This document shows positions 7,953-18,069 of a DNA stretch of 64,000 nt, piece after piece (positions within the stretch are counted from its first letter, which is position 1; every line of letters begins with the position of its first letter). The notes beneath the pieces are model-generated. The model did no database searches and had not been told where the DNA came from. It was given only the letters and a program-made list of their open reading frames with translations. A program made the position numbers and the translations under genes. Origin of the DNA: Polaromonas sp. (GTDB lineage Bacteria; Pseudomonadota; Gammaproteobacteria; Burkholderiales; Burkholderiaceae_C); the NCBI GenBank assembly GCA_025362315.1, contig JANYGP010000019.1, positions 1 to 64,000 of the forward strand. Direction: 5' to 3'.

Positions 7953-10535
7953 TCATGGCGCCAGTCTGAGCTCATGCACCGTCCGGACCGGTCTCATTTG
8001 AAGCGGCCGGTATTCCACCTTCGCCCAAGCATTACTCATATCCCGATACCGGCTCGAAAGCACCAAGCCGCTTTGCCCCGTCTGGTAAATGAATTGCGAT
8101 TTTTCCAGATCAGCTAGATCAAACAAAGTGCGCATCGACGCAGCGTGGCGGTTGGCAAATGGCTGCTTTTCTTCATTGGCCCAGTACTGGCCGACGTTGA
8201 CGGTGTACGCGTCTCCGCCGGTGGGTGTGCGCACATCGAAAAATCTGGCCAGCAGCGGCACATTGCCGAATGGTTTGTGGGCTGACAAGGCGTTGTGTGC
8301 CCTGCCCCATGACCATTTGGCAGCGTCCAGTCCGTGGTCGTTTTGCAGGCGGTTGAGTGCTCTTTCCAGTGCTGCGCTGGACTGGGCTGCGCAGCTGCCG
8401 GCGCACCAGTGGGTGTCGTTGCGCGCCATGATGCCCTCAATTGCAGAGCGGAAGTTGCGTTTGCCATACAGGGATTTGAAGGTGGCCTGGCCCAGCTTGC
8501 CGCCCACAATGCCGCGCGTCAGCTCGTCAGCCCATGCGGCAAATACGAGCGGTGCGGCGGTGTCTTCCTGCATCACACCGTCAAAGTTTTGCATCGCGGA
8601 TTTGACCGACGGCGCGGCAGCGTGGGTGCTGGTCTGAAGGGCTGTTTGCAAATACGGCAGCAACACGCGGGCCGCAAGTGAGAGCTGGTCAGCCTGGATG
8701 TTTTGAATGCTGGACATGTCGTGCAGCGGCCTGGCCGTGAGCAGTTGCTCAATGCGGTCAAACCGGTAGGGCACGGCCCAGTCCTGGCTGACAAACAGCG
8801 GATAGCCAGGCGGCGTGATACGCTGATTGGCTGTGGCCAAAAAGCCTTTGGCTTGAATCGCGGCATGGTCTGTTTGCGGGTTTTGCGCATCGGGTGCCCA
8901 GCCTGCCCAGTCGTATCTGGCGTCCCAGCCAGGTGCCGGGGCAATGCCCAAAATATCGTTTTCTGGCTTTCTTAGTGGCAGCTTGCCCACGGCCTTGAAT
9001 GCCGTGCGTCCGGCAGTGTCTGCCACCACCAGGTTTTGCATGGGCGAGTGGTAGCTGCTGTAAGCACTGAGCAATTCGCCAACCGACTGGGCCGAGTTGC
9101 TGCGCAGGCCAGCTACCACGGACAGGTTGTCAGCGTCTAGCGCAGCCCAGCGCAGGGCCAGCACATAGTTGCGGGTGTCCAGCAAATCCGCATGAGACTT
9201 TTGCGCGTCGCTGAGCACAGGGCCGTGGCGGCTTTCACGCACGGTGAAAGCCACATCTGCCTGGCCTTTGACCTTGATGACTTCGCTGCGGGTTTTAAAG
9301 TCAGCCCATGCGGGCGCAGCGCCAGGACCCGGGATGCGGTACTGCGCCGGGTTGGCTGGGTTGATTTGCTCCAGGTACAAGTCCTGCACGTCGGGGCCCG
9401 TGTTGGTCACGCCCCAGGCAACATTGTCAGTGCGGCCCAGCACCACATACGGCAGGCCCGGCAGCGTGGCGCCAATGGCATTGATGGCGGGTGTCACAGC
9501 GGAGGTGTTGGCGCCGTCTGCAGCTTTGCCCTGCGGCGCCTCAATGTGCGCAAAATACCAGATTGCAGGCGCTGACAGGCCCAGATGCGGGTCATTGGCC
9601 AGCAACGGCTTTCCGCTTGCCGAGCGGCTGCCGGCGACCACCCAGTTGTTTGACCCCTTGCCATCCACAGTGCCCAGGCTGCTGGCCCAATCAGTAATGC
9701 TGGTGCCCAGTGCGGCAGCAGAATATGCATCATTTATGCCTGAAGCCCACATATTACGGGCGCTAGCAGCTCCTGTTTTAGTAGCGTTTACTGGCGTGGT
9801 GTTGTACACGCCCAGCCCGGCGTACAGCTTGGCAAAGTCAACATTTGTCACTGGCGCTTCGCCCGGGTATGGGGTAAAGAGCTGCCACAGCTGCGCGGTA
9901 GTCAGCGTTTTGGCAGCGGCGAGGCGTGCAAATTCATTTCCCCAGTTGCCACCCAGATCCAGCGCCATCATCAACGCCCAGCCCATGCTGTCTTGCGGTG
10001 TCCATGCCTTGCCAGACTGACCACCTGGCTTGACACGCAAGATGTGAAATTCAGGTGATAAGGCCTGGCCAGAGTGCGCATAAAAAGCATTGATGCCGTT
10101 GCTGTAAGCCTTCATGGACTCGCGCGCATCAAGCGGCAGCGCCTGCCACTGGCGCTCAGCCGACTGCATGATGCCCAATGTGCGCAGCAGTTTGTCAGTT
10201 TCCAGCGTGGCCGCACCAAAAGCTTCAGACAGCTCGCCATGCATGACCCGGCGATTGAATTCAAGTTGCCAGCCGCGCTCTTGTGCATGCACGTAGCCAA
10301 TGGCAAACCAGGCGTCGTGCGGGTTTTGAGCCTTGATGTGGGTCACGTCAGCCGCGTCCCTTGTCACAGTCACAGCAGCTTTTAAACCGGCCGCTTTCAG
10401 CTCGCCATCAAGCGCTGGCATGGCGCGGGCTGCATACACACCCATGGCTGCAGCCAGCACCAGCAGCAAGGCGGCAAGGACCATGCCCAATCGCTTGAAC
10501 CACAAAAATTTGCGGGGGCTGACTATACGCAGCAT
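7953..10535 (-). CDS. Penicillin acylase family protein (Ntn hydrolase)
   Basis: GSNNWVVAGSRSASGKPLLANDPHLGL motif with the autocatalytic Ser; start taken as ATG with GGAG RBS rather than the upstream TTG. Confidence 0.88.
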   Translation of the reverse strand: MLRIVSPRKFLWFKRLGMVLAALLLVLAAAMGVYAARAMPALDGELKAAGLKAAVTVTRDAADVTHIKAQNPHDAWFAIGYVHAQERGWQLEFNRRVMHGELSEAFGAATLETDKLLRTLGIMQSAERQWQALPLDARESMKAYSNGINAFYAHSGQALSPEFHILRVKPGGQSGKAWTPQDSMGWALMMALDLGGNWGNEFARLAAAKTLTTAQLWQLFTPYPGEAPVTNVDFAKLYAGLGVYNTTPVNATKTGAASARNMWASGINDAYSAAALGTSITDWASSLGTVDGKGSNNWVVAGSRSASGKPLLANDPHLGLSAPAIWYFAHIEAPQGKAADGANTSAVTPAINAIGATLPGLPYVVLGRTDNVAWGVTNTGPDVQDLYLEQINPANPAQYRIPGPGAAPAWADFKTRSEVIKVKGQADVAFTVRESRHGPVLSDAQKSHADLLDTRNYVLALRWAALDADNLSVVAGLRSNSAQSVGELLSAYSSYHSPMQNLVVADTAGRTAFKAVGKLPLRKPENDILGIAPAPGWDARYDWAGWAPDAQNPQTDHAAIQAKGFLATANQRITPPGYPLFVSQDWAVPYRFDRIEQLLTARPLHDMSSIQNIQADQLSLAARVLLPYLQTALQTSTHAAAPSVKSAMQNFDGVMQEDTAAPLVFAAWADELTRGIVGGKLGQATFKSLYGKRNFRSAIEGIMARNDTHWCAGSCAAQSSAALERALNRLQNDHGLDAAKWSWGRAHNALSAHKPFGNVPLLARFFDVRTPTGGDAYTVNVGQYWANEEKQPFANRHAASMRTLFDLADLEKSQFIYQTGQSGLVLSSRYRDMSNAWAKVEYRPLQMRPVRTVHELRLAP
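9739..9786 (-). repeat. Dispersed ~50-bp repeat, copy B (in-frame within penicillin acylase CDS)
   Basis: Reverse strand: cgctactaaaacaggagctgctagcgcccgtaatatgtgggcttcagg; encodes ATKTGAASARNMWAS. Confidence 0.75.
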
Positions 10536-10574
10536 AAAAAACTCCAAAAATTAACGCTGAAATTTGGTAGTGTC

Positions 10575-11450
10575 TCAGTTTGAAATGCGCGGTTTGTAAG
10601 CACCGCGCTTTTTTGCAACAGGCTCAGGTATCAATGCGGCAATCTCTTCGATGCTCCAAATATGGTCACTCAAACCCGCTTCCATTGCTGGCGTGACCCT
10701 CAAAGTTTTATGAATTCGCGCAAAGTTGTAGTGCATGAAGTGCAGCGCTACAGCGTACTCTAGATTTTCAACTTTCTTTGAGAAAGCGTTGGTTAACCGG
10801 GTAAAACGCCGCATCCCCATGCGCATTGTCAAATTCTGACGCTCTACAAAACTTGTTGAAATGTTTGCCATGTCAGGTTTGCCAAAGATTACGCGCTTGT
10901 CAGCCCCGCTAAATTCAGACGGACTGTATCGACGTTGGTCTGTGTTGCTTGCTGGGCCGTAATGCTTCACCAGCATTGCGTAGTCCACATTCGCACCAAA
11001 AGCGCCTTCTACAGACTCTAGGTAAGGTTTGTGGCCGTCTGTGGACAGTTGAACTCGGTTATTCAAACGCTCTGCTAGATCATCAATAAATACCTTTGCG
11101 TAGCCAGCATCACGCTTGCCCACCATGTACGAAACAATGAGCTTTGAATCCGCATCAATGCCCGTCCAGGTGTACACGTCACCAAAGCCCAAAACACCCT
11201 TGTTTTCTGGCGCTACGTTTTTCTCTTTTGAGCTGCAAAACGCCCAAATTTCATCACACTGAATGCGCTTGCTTTTGATGCCCCGAACATGGACATCATG
11301 GTGGAACGCGCATGCAGCACCAGCGTCCTCCAGCAGCTTGGTCACGGTGTTTATTGAACATCCCACAATCCGCTCGATTGACCGCATCGAATTGCCCTCA
11401 ACCAGCAACAGAATGATCTGGGCTTTTTTCTCGATTGGCATGTTGTTCAT
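10575..11450 (-). CDS. IS1 family-type transposase, single ORF
   Basis: HTH N-terminus (MRSIERIVGCSINTVTKLLEDAG), CDEIWAF, STDGHKPYL, FVERQNLTMR, HYNFARIHKTLRVTPAMEAGL; stop codon lies inside the left IR. Confidence 0.88.
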   Translation of the reverse strand: MNNMPIEKKAQIILLLVEGNSMRSIERIVGCSINTVTKLLEDAGAACAFHHDVHVRGIKSKRIQCDEIWAFCSSKEKNVAPENKGVLGFGDVYTWTGIDADSKLIVSYMVGKRDAGYAKVFIDDLAERLNNRVQLSTDGHKPYLESVEGAFGANVDYAMLVKHYGPASNTDQRRYSPSEFSGADKRVIFGKPDMANISTSFVERQNLTMRMGMRRFTRLTNAFSKKVENLEYAVALHFMHYNFARIHKTLRVTPAMEAGLSDHIWSIEEIAALIPEPVAKKRGAYKPRISN

Positions 11451-11547
11451 TTTTACCCTTAAGCATTTGTGTACGTTTGAATTATAGCTTGCTTTTTATA
11501 AAAATGCAAGTAACATACATACTTAATTAACTTTAAATGGGTTTAGC

Positions 11548-12576
11548 ATGGAAGAAGTAACTGGTAAGGCCAAAGGTGGTGTCGAAAAAAATGCACTAAT
11601 GACTGTTCAAGAGCGGAAAAATTTGTCTTTGAAGATGGTTGCCGCGAAAAAAGCTAAAGCACAGCTACCAAAAACTATTTGTGGTACGGACGACAAAAAG
11701 TTAGTTTTTGGGGACATTGAAATTCAATGCTATGTCATAGAGGGAGAGATGCGGGTTTTGACACTAAGAACGTTGCAATCAGGCATTGGAATGTCTGAAG
11801 GTGGAGGAAAAGGGGGTGCGCGCAAAATACCAGCTTTGATGGCTAGATTAAAGGAAAAAGGTATTGGAATCATGGACTTAGATGTGCGCGCAAATAATCC
11901 AATTCAGTTCATATCTCCTTCTGGAGCAATAGCTGATGGCTATGACGCACGAATTCTGCCGGACATTTGCGCGGTACTAATTGAAGCTGATCGGAAAAGA
12001 ATCCTCGACAAACGCTATAAACCTATTGCAGACCGTGCAGCCGTTTTACAGCATGGATTTGCAACGATGGGAATCATTTGGCTCGTCGATAAAGTAACTG
12101 GTTATGAGGATGTCAAAAAGGCGGACGACTTCAGCAGACTGATTGAGGCTTTTGTCGGTAAAGAAATGCGACCATACATTTCCAAATTTCCACCCAAGTA
12201 CTACGAGTTGATTTGCAGACTTAGAGGAATTGCATACGACCCAAATTCCGTAAAAAGACCATCCTATTTTGGACATCTTACAAACAGAATTACTTACTTT
12301 AGACTTGCTCCTGGTGTCTGGCGGGAACTAAAAGGGATGGCAAAAAAAGAAACGAAAGTTAGCCGTCCGCATTTGCATAGATATTTGACTTACGATGTTG
12401 GTGATCCAAGACTAAAAGAAATTATTGATGCTGACATCACGCTCATGACTTTATGCGTAAACACAAATAAATCATGGAATGATTTCATTTATATGCTTAA
12501 CAGTGTTTTGCCTGAATTTAATCAAACATTGCAACTACCGTTCAATGATGAAAATGACACCGGAATTGGAATTTAA
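11548..12576 (+). CDS. P63C domain-containing protein (IS passenger gene)
   Basis: RPSYFGHLTNRITYFRLAPGVWRELKGM...RPHLHRYLTYDVGDPRLKEIIDADITLMTLCVNTNKSWNDFIYMLNSVLPEFNQTLQLPF is P63C-like. Confidence 0.78.
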   Translation: MEEVTGKAKGGVEKNALMTVQERKNLSLKMVAAKKAKAQLPKTICGTDDKKLVFGDIEIQCYVIEGEMRVLTLRTLQSGIGMSEGGGKGGARKIPALMARLKEKGIGIMDLDVRANNPIQFISPSGAIADGYDARILPDICAVLIEADRKRILDKRYKPIADRAAVLQHGFATMGIIWLVDKVTGYEDVKKADDFSRLIEAFVGKEMRPYISKFPPKYYELICRLRGIAYDPNSVKRPSYFGHLTNRITYFRLAPGVWRELKGMAKKETKVSRPHLHRYLTYDVGDPRLKEIIDADITLMTLCVNTNKSWNDFIYMLNSVLPEFNQTLQLPFNDENDTGIGI

Positions 12577-12788
12577 CCCCACCGCGCTGCTGCTGCCTTT
12601 TTAGCAATCTCTGCGCGTTGCTCAGAGGTCAGCTTTGTAGCTCGTACAACGCCGCCAATCAAACCGCCAAGCCGCCCAGAATCTTGGGCGGCTTTTTTCT
12701 TTGGGTCAACTACTGGCCGCTCTGTCGCCTCCCCAGTAGCTTGCTGCACAATAGAAAAAGCAGCCTGATTGATGTCTTTGCGTTTCAT
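12573..12788 (-). CDS. Small basic histone-like protein (IS passenger)
   Basis: RLGGLIGGVVRATKLTSEQRAEIAKKAAAARWG C-terminal motif; converges with and overlaps the P63C gene by 4 bp. Confidence 0.65.
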   Translation of the reverse strand: MKRKDINQAAFSIVQQATGEATERPVVDPKKKAAQDSGRLGGLIGGVVRATKLTSEQRAEIAKKAAAARWG

Positions 12789-13012
12789 ACCCTCAAGCAT
12801 AGCAAATTAAGGCGATTTTAAAGCTTGATTTCAAACTGAGACACTACCTGAAATTTGTATCAATTGACTGGTGTTGACTCGTGGTAACGCGTGTTGACTG
12901 TACGCGACGGCTGGGAGCTGGCGGCAGCTGCTTGCATCACTGTGCAACATGGTGGTGGCAAGGTTATCTGCGGCATTGGGTACTCTACACTTGGGAAAAA
13001 TCGAATCTACAG

Positions 13013-14944
13013 ATGTACAGGCTCCTGCTTTCCAGAACCTTTTTATTTCAGCTGGGCTGGCTGGCAGCTGGTTTTTGGGCGCTTTTTACCAGCATATCGG
13101 TTCATGCACAAATCCAGCGCTCCATCGTCAACCCAAGTTTTGAGCAGGCATTTACCGGGCCCCGGGCCGCTGGGCTGAACCAGTTTTTCACGCTGGTTCC
13201 TGGTCAGTGGATTGCACTTGACGCAGGCGAGCTACCAGGCTGGGAAACCACCCACCCGATTGTTGCCTTGGGTTGCCCCAATGGCAGCTTCAGTTATACG
13301 CCGCAATACAACTGCACACCTATTGAGTTGTGGGCCAACAGCTTTCTTGGCGTGACGCCAGCCAACGGGATTGTGCTGGCTGAACTCAATGCATACACGT
13401 CGTCCAAATTGTTCCAGAATATTTGCATGAACACTGGCGAGACATTTGCGTTTAACTTTGCGCACCGGGGGCGCGCTGGCGCTGACCGGGCCCAATTTCA
13501 GATCGGCGCGGCCAACGCCATCGTGCTGGACGTCACCACCAACACAACAGGCACCGGCGTCATCAACCCAGGAGGCAGCGCAACGGGCAGCAGCGCCACC
13601 AGCATTGCAGGGGGCTGGACACGCTATGCAGGCAGCTACGCCTACCTGGGCGCATCGGGCATTCAGCCACTGGGATTTTCGGCCATCAGCACAGCCAATG
13701 GCAATCTGGGTATTGGCAACCTGCTGGACGACATCAACATATCGCTCAAACCTTATGTTGAATTTATCGGCGCTGCGGGCAGCTCAACCGAAGGCAATGC
13801 CTACACACCGCCGCGCATCAAGATTGCTGGCACTGTGCCAGTGGGCGGGCTGACACTTGGTCTGGCCGTGGCAGGCTCAGCTGCTTTTGGAGCCAGATAC
13901 GACTACGGCGGCACCACCACCCTGGCGGTGGTAACGGGCTCAGCCAGCAGTGTCACGTTGCTGGTGCCTGCAGGCAACTACAGCGATGCCAGCGCCAACA
14001 ACGTGTTCAATGTGCCCATCAGGATCATTGACAACGCAATTGTGGAAGACAACCAGAGCGTTGTGCTGACCATGCCCGCCAACCTGCCCGGCAGCCCGTT
14101 TGTCAATGCCAACGTCACCACCTGCGGCGGTGTTGTCAACCCGGTGTACACGCATACCGTGGTTGACAACGACATCGACCTTCAGACCACCAAATCCAGC
14201 ATCCCGGCCGGTGCCGTGGCATTTGGCAGCACCCTCACTTACACCGTGACTTTTGCCAATGTCACGCCATTGATACTGACAATTGCGCCACTCAATGCTC
14301 ACGATGCCAACACAGTCACCATCAGCGATCTTCAGCCTGCCGGCGTTATTTTCAGTGCATGGACTTGCTCGGCAGCTGGCACTGCTTGCCCTGCAGCAAG
14401 CGGCAGTGGATCTGTTGTGCAAGCGGCTGTGTTGCCTGTGAGCTCGACGCTCACTTATGTCGTCACTGCAGTGGTCGCCAGCCAGGCCTATTGCAGCGCG
14501 GTGCTGACCAACACAAGCACTGTTGCCAGCATTGCCACCAGCCCGGCAGGTGCAACTCTGGCAGAAGCAAACAGTGTGGCGGGCAATGCGGGATATGTGT
14601 TTAAACCCAACCTGGCCACTGCAGGCAACGCCATCTTGCCGTGTGCCAATTTGAACATTGCCAAAACAAACAACGTCAACACATTGACGGCCGGTCAGAC
14701 CACGGTCTACACCATCGTGGCCACCAATGGTGGGCCATCAGCTGCCAACAATGCGGTATTCAAAGACCCAATTGCACCGGGTCTGGTGTGTACCGCGGTG
14801 GCCTGTACAGCAGCCAGCGGCACTGCAGTGTGCCCGGCGCCGCCCAATGTGACGCTGGGCTTGCTGCAAGGCAGCGGGATTTTGCTGGATACGTTTCCTG
14901 CCAACTCCAGTCTGACATTTCAAGTGACCTGTGGGGTGCTTTAA
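13013..14944 (+). CDS. Large secreted DUF11-type repeat surface protein
   Basis: Signal peptide MYRLLLSRTFLFQLGWLAAGFWALFTSISVHAQ; ANLNIAKTNNVNTLTAGQTTVYTIVATNGGPSAANN DUF11-like module. Confidence 0.72.
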   Translation: MYRLLLSRTFLFQLGWLAAGFWALFTSISVHAQIQRSIVNPSFEQAFTGPRAAGLNQFFTLVPGQWIALDAGELPGWETTHPIVALGCPNGSFSYTPQYNCTPIELWANSFLGVTPANGIVLAELNAYTSSKLFQNICMNTGETFAFNFAHRGRAGADRAQFQIGAANAIVLDVTTNTTGTGVINPGGSATGSSATSIAGGWTRYAGSYAYLGASGIQPLGFSAISTANGNLGIGNLLDDINISLKPYVEFIGAAGSSTEGNAYTPPRIKIAGTVPVGGLTLGLAVAGSAAFGARYDYGGTTTLAVVTGSASSVTLLVPAGNYSDASANNVFNVPIRIIDNAIVEDNQSVVLTMPANLPGSPFVNANVTTCGGVVNPVYTHTVVDNDIDLQTTKSSIPAGAVAFGSTLTYTVTFANVTPLILTIAPLNAHDANTVTISDLQPAGVIFSAWTCSAAGTACPAASGSGSVVQAAVLPVSSTLTYVVTAVVASQAYCSAVLTNTSTVASIATSPAGATLAEANSVAGNAGYVFKPNLATAGNAILPCANLNIAKTNNVNTLTAGQTTVYTIVATNGGPSAANNAVFKDPIAPGLVCTAVACTAASGTAVCPAPPNVTLGLLQGSGILLDTFPANSSLTFQVTCGVL

Positions 14945-14968
14945 AAACCGCCCGCCTGTTGTGCAGAC

Positions 14969-15879
14969 TTATTCTCCAAACCTGAAACTGATGGTCGGCA
15001 CCGTGAAGTCTTCAAACGGCGCGCCGAGCGCAATTTCTCCTGGTACAAGCAGCACACATTCCTGCCGCCGCAAGGCCACGATGGCGTCGCTGCCTGCAAA
15101 GCGTATCCTGGTGCCAAAGCTGCTGACATCTTCGAGGTAAAACTTGCCGGCCCGCCAGCTGATCTTGCCGTGAATCCGGGACACACGCGGGTCGTTCACG
15201 ACAAACTGCGTTTCTGTCTCGCGGCCAATGTGGATGGGCAACTGGGCAGAGGTGAATGTGGCTTCATTGTCCAGCCACGACAGCGTGATGGACCCTCCAA
15301 GCGGCACGCTTTTTACAAAAGGTGAAGGGGTCAACCCCGCGGGTTCGGTAAAAAAATCAGACAGCACTTCGCTTTGCCATTCCACGCGGTACACCATGCA
15401 GGCTTCCTGCCGGCCCCGGATTTCCATGGCCCCCAGGGCGCGAAAACGAACTGGCGTGTTGGGCGGCAACTCGTCAATGACTGCTTCAGTTGCCAGAATC
15501 TGCCCCGGGCCCGACAGGTCTGACAAACGCGAAGCCACGTTGACTGCATCGCCAAAATAATCTGCCGCCTGCTCAATGACCTCGCCCCGTGCCGTACCAA
15601 CTTGCAAGTGCATCTTCAGCTTGTCCGGCCAGCTCTTGATGCGTTCAGCATGGATGCGCTGCAGGTCAATGGCAGCGTTGACTGCATACTGGTTCTGGGC
15701 AAATATCATCAGGACGCCATCCCCCAGATTTTGACCACGTGCCCATGATGCGCCGTGCAAACTTGCCCCATCCAGCGGGTCAACCGGGTGATGGCCTGTG
15801 TGGCTTTGGCATTGCCCAGCGCCTCATACACCCCAGTGCTGCCCGTCAGGTCTGCGAAAACGACGGTGACATTTGCCAT
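14969..15879 (-). pseudogene. Adenylate/guanylate cyclase + FHA domain protein, interrupted by one frameshift
   Basis: MANVTVVFADLTGSTGVYEALGNAKATQAITRLTRWMGQVCTAHHGHVVK (from 15879) and LGDGVLMIFAQNQYAVNAAIDLQRIH...FHA (IGRETETQFVVNDPRVSRIHGKI) are in different frames; break near 15720-15735. Confidence 0.8.
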
Positions 15880-15916
15880 GGCTTCGGTCAGATTGTTGTA
15901 ACGGTGAAAATTCGTT

Positions 15917-17353
15917 TCAGGTGAGCGCTGGTTTTAATTGCATCGCTTTGTATTCCAAGAATTCTTCAAAGCCGTACACACTGTTCTCGCGCCCATTGCC
16001 GGACTGTTTGTAACCGCCAAAAGGTGCTTGCGCATTGAATGGTCCACCGTTGATGTCGACCTGTCCGGTCCGCAGGCGCCTGGCAACCCGGATGGCCGCT
16101 TCATCTGTGGCGCCCCAAACCGCGCCGCCCAGTCCGTACACAGTGTCGTTGGCGATGCGCACGGCGTCGTCTGCGTCCTGATACGCAATCACGACCAGCA
16201 CGGGACCAAAAATTTCTTCATGGGCCAGCGTGTCTGAAGGCTTGATGCCCAAAATGGTCGGCTGCACAAAATAACCTGTTGCAAACGCTGGCGCGTCTGC
16301 ACCCCTGGCAATCACATCCGCACCTTGTGCAATGCCGGTTTTGATCAAGCCCAGCACGCGGTCCCGCTGCGCAGCACTGACCAGCGGGCCCAGTTTGCTG
16401 GTCTCGTCCAGGCTGGGGCCAACGCTGTAAGAAGCAATTGCTGCCTGCGCCAAAGCCTTGACTTCGTCATATCGATTCGCAGGTACCAAAAGGCGGGTGT
16501 GAGCCGAACAGGTCTGGCCACTGTTGAGCATGCACGCAGCGACAGTGCCTTTGACAGCTGCGCTGAAGTTGGCATCAGGCAACACGATGCTGGCTGATTT
16601 GCCGCCCAACTCAAGTGCGACACGCTTGACAGTCTGGCTGGCCAGCTCGCCAACGCGCCTGCCTGCACGGGTGGAGCCGGTAAAGCTGAGCATGTCAATT
16701 TCAGGGTGTGTGGCAATCACCTCGCCGACCACCGGCCCAAGACCATTGACCAGGTTGAACACGCCTGGCGGCAAACCCGCTTCATGGATGATTTCAGCCA
16801 GGATTATGGCGTTGACGGGTGCAATCTCGCTCGGTTTAAGCACCACTGTGCAACCGGCTGCCAGGGCAGGCGCTATTTTCAAAGTGATTTGGCTCAGCGG
16901 AAAATTCCATGGTGTGATGCAGCCAACCACCCCAATCGGCTCACGCACAACCAGCGAGTTGCCGACTTTTTTCTCCCATTCAAAGCTGCGTGCCACTTTG
17001 GCAAAATTTCCCCAGTGCCAGGCCGGACCACCCACTTGAATGGCTTTTGCCTGTTTGAGCGGCATGCCGACTTCACGTGCAATGGTTACCGCCAGCTCTT
17101 CAGACCGGGCCTTGACGCCTGCAGCTATTTTGTCCAGGTACCGGGCACGTTCTTCAACCGGCAGCGCAGACCAGCTGTCAAACGCAGATCTCGCGGCGCG
17201 AATTGCTGCATCTGCCTCGCTGGCAGTGCCAGCCGGAACGGTTGCCATCACTTCTTCAGTGCTGCTGTCATGCACGGGGAGCGTCTGAATCCCCTCAGCC
17301 CTGACCCATTGGCCGTTGATGTAATGCGAAAGATATTGTTTTGTAATTGTCAT
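15917..17353 (-). CDS. NAD-dependent aldehyde dehydrogenase family protein
   Basis: [62 protein letters not shown]. Confidence 0.92.
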   Translation of the reverse strand: MTITKQYLSHYINGQWVRAEGIQTLPVHDSSTEEVMATVPAGTASEADAAIRAARSAFDSWSALPVEERARYLDKIAAGVKARSEELAVTIAREVGMPLKQAKAIQVGGPAWHWGNFAKVARSFEWEKKVGNSLVVREPIGVVGCITPWNFPLSQITLKIAPALAAGCTVVLKPSEIAPVNAIILAEIIHEAGLPPGVFNLVNGLGPVVGEVIATHPEIDMLSFTGSTRAGRRVGELASQTVKRVALELGGKSASIVLPDANFSAAVKGTVAACMLNSGQTCSAHTRLLVPANRYDEVKALAQAAIASYSVGPSLDETSKLGPLVSAAQRDRVLGLIKTGIAQGADVIARGADAPAFATGYFVQPTILGIKPSDTLAHEEIFGPVLVVIAYQDADDAVRIANDTVYGLGGAVWGATDEAAIRVARRLRTGQVDINGGPFNAQAPFGGYKQSGNGRENSVYGFEEFLEYKAMQLKPALT

Positions 17354-17667
17354 ATTGAAAGCTTACATTGGAAATTTGAGGATGCCCAAAACTGCAAGTG
17401 CCAGAGCATTTACAAAAGTCTACGAAAATAGAAATTACTTGACAACTGGTTACTAACTTGTTGATTTGTATGTTGTTTTGTGTGGACTATTTCATGCTAA
17501 ATCGCTTGCATTTCACGCGCTGCAGATTTAACCTGAAGCCACCTTGGTTCTGTTTGTTATTCAATTTTAAATCTTCACGGGTTTTTAGCCTTCACAGCTT
17601 TTACAGCTTTTCGTGAATTCAGGTTTTGGCAAATTTTTAACGCACCCCATATTTACTTTGGCTTTTT

Positions 17668-18036
17668 ATGCGTTCATTCTTACCGTCATTGAAGCTGCCG
17701 ACATTCATGCCCCAGCTGCGCACCAGTTGCATGGCTTTGCTTGGGCGGGCTGAGCCGGCGCCTGAGGCACTGGGTGCCCGCACTGAAATGATTCGCCAGC
17801 TCATGCTGCAGGAGTTGGGTGAGTATGGCGAGAAAAAATTCCCGGCAATTGCCCGGCGCGTCCGTTACGCGCCTGATGTACAGGGCCTGTGGTACGCCAG
17901 AAGCGACGTGATGGCAATTTTGGCCAACTCCCACGGTGAAACCGCAGCACGCGAAAAAATGGCCATGATCAGCGACCGATTCAATGGCCTGCTGCCAAAG
18001 AGCCTGACTGGCAAAATCAGCTTCAAACTGCGCTGA
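17668..18036 (+). CDS. Conserved hypothetical protein
   Basis: 122 aa ORF with plausible composition; no recognised domain. Confidence 0.6.
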   Translation: MRSFLPSLKLPTFMPQLRTSCMALLGRAEPAPEALGARTEMIRQLMLQELGEYGEKKFPAIARRVRYAPDVQGLWYARSDVMAILANSHGETAAREKMAMISDRFNGLLPKSLTGKISFKLR

Positions 18037-18069
18037 GATTTTCTGCCGAAGGAACTGCGCTGTCTGGTG

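Larger units (their letters stand above)
10566..12848. mobile_element. IS1-like insertion element with passenger genes
   Basis: Perfect 21-bp terminal inverted repeats GGTAGTGTCTCAGTTTGAAAT (10566-10586 / 12828-12848), flanked by direct repeat TGAAATTT (10558-10565 / 12849-12856). Confidence 0.93.

Noticed and set aside
17354-17667. Possible RNA gene in AT-rich gap before the 122-aa hypothetical protein
   Set aside because: No tRNA-like cloverleaf or strong hairpin seen; most likely promoter region
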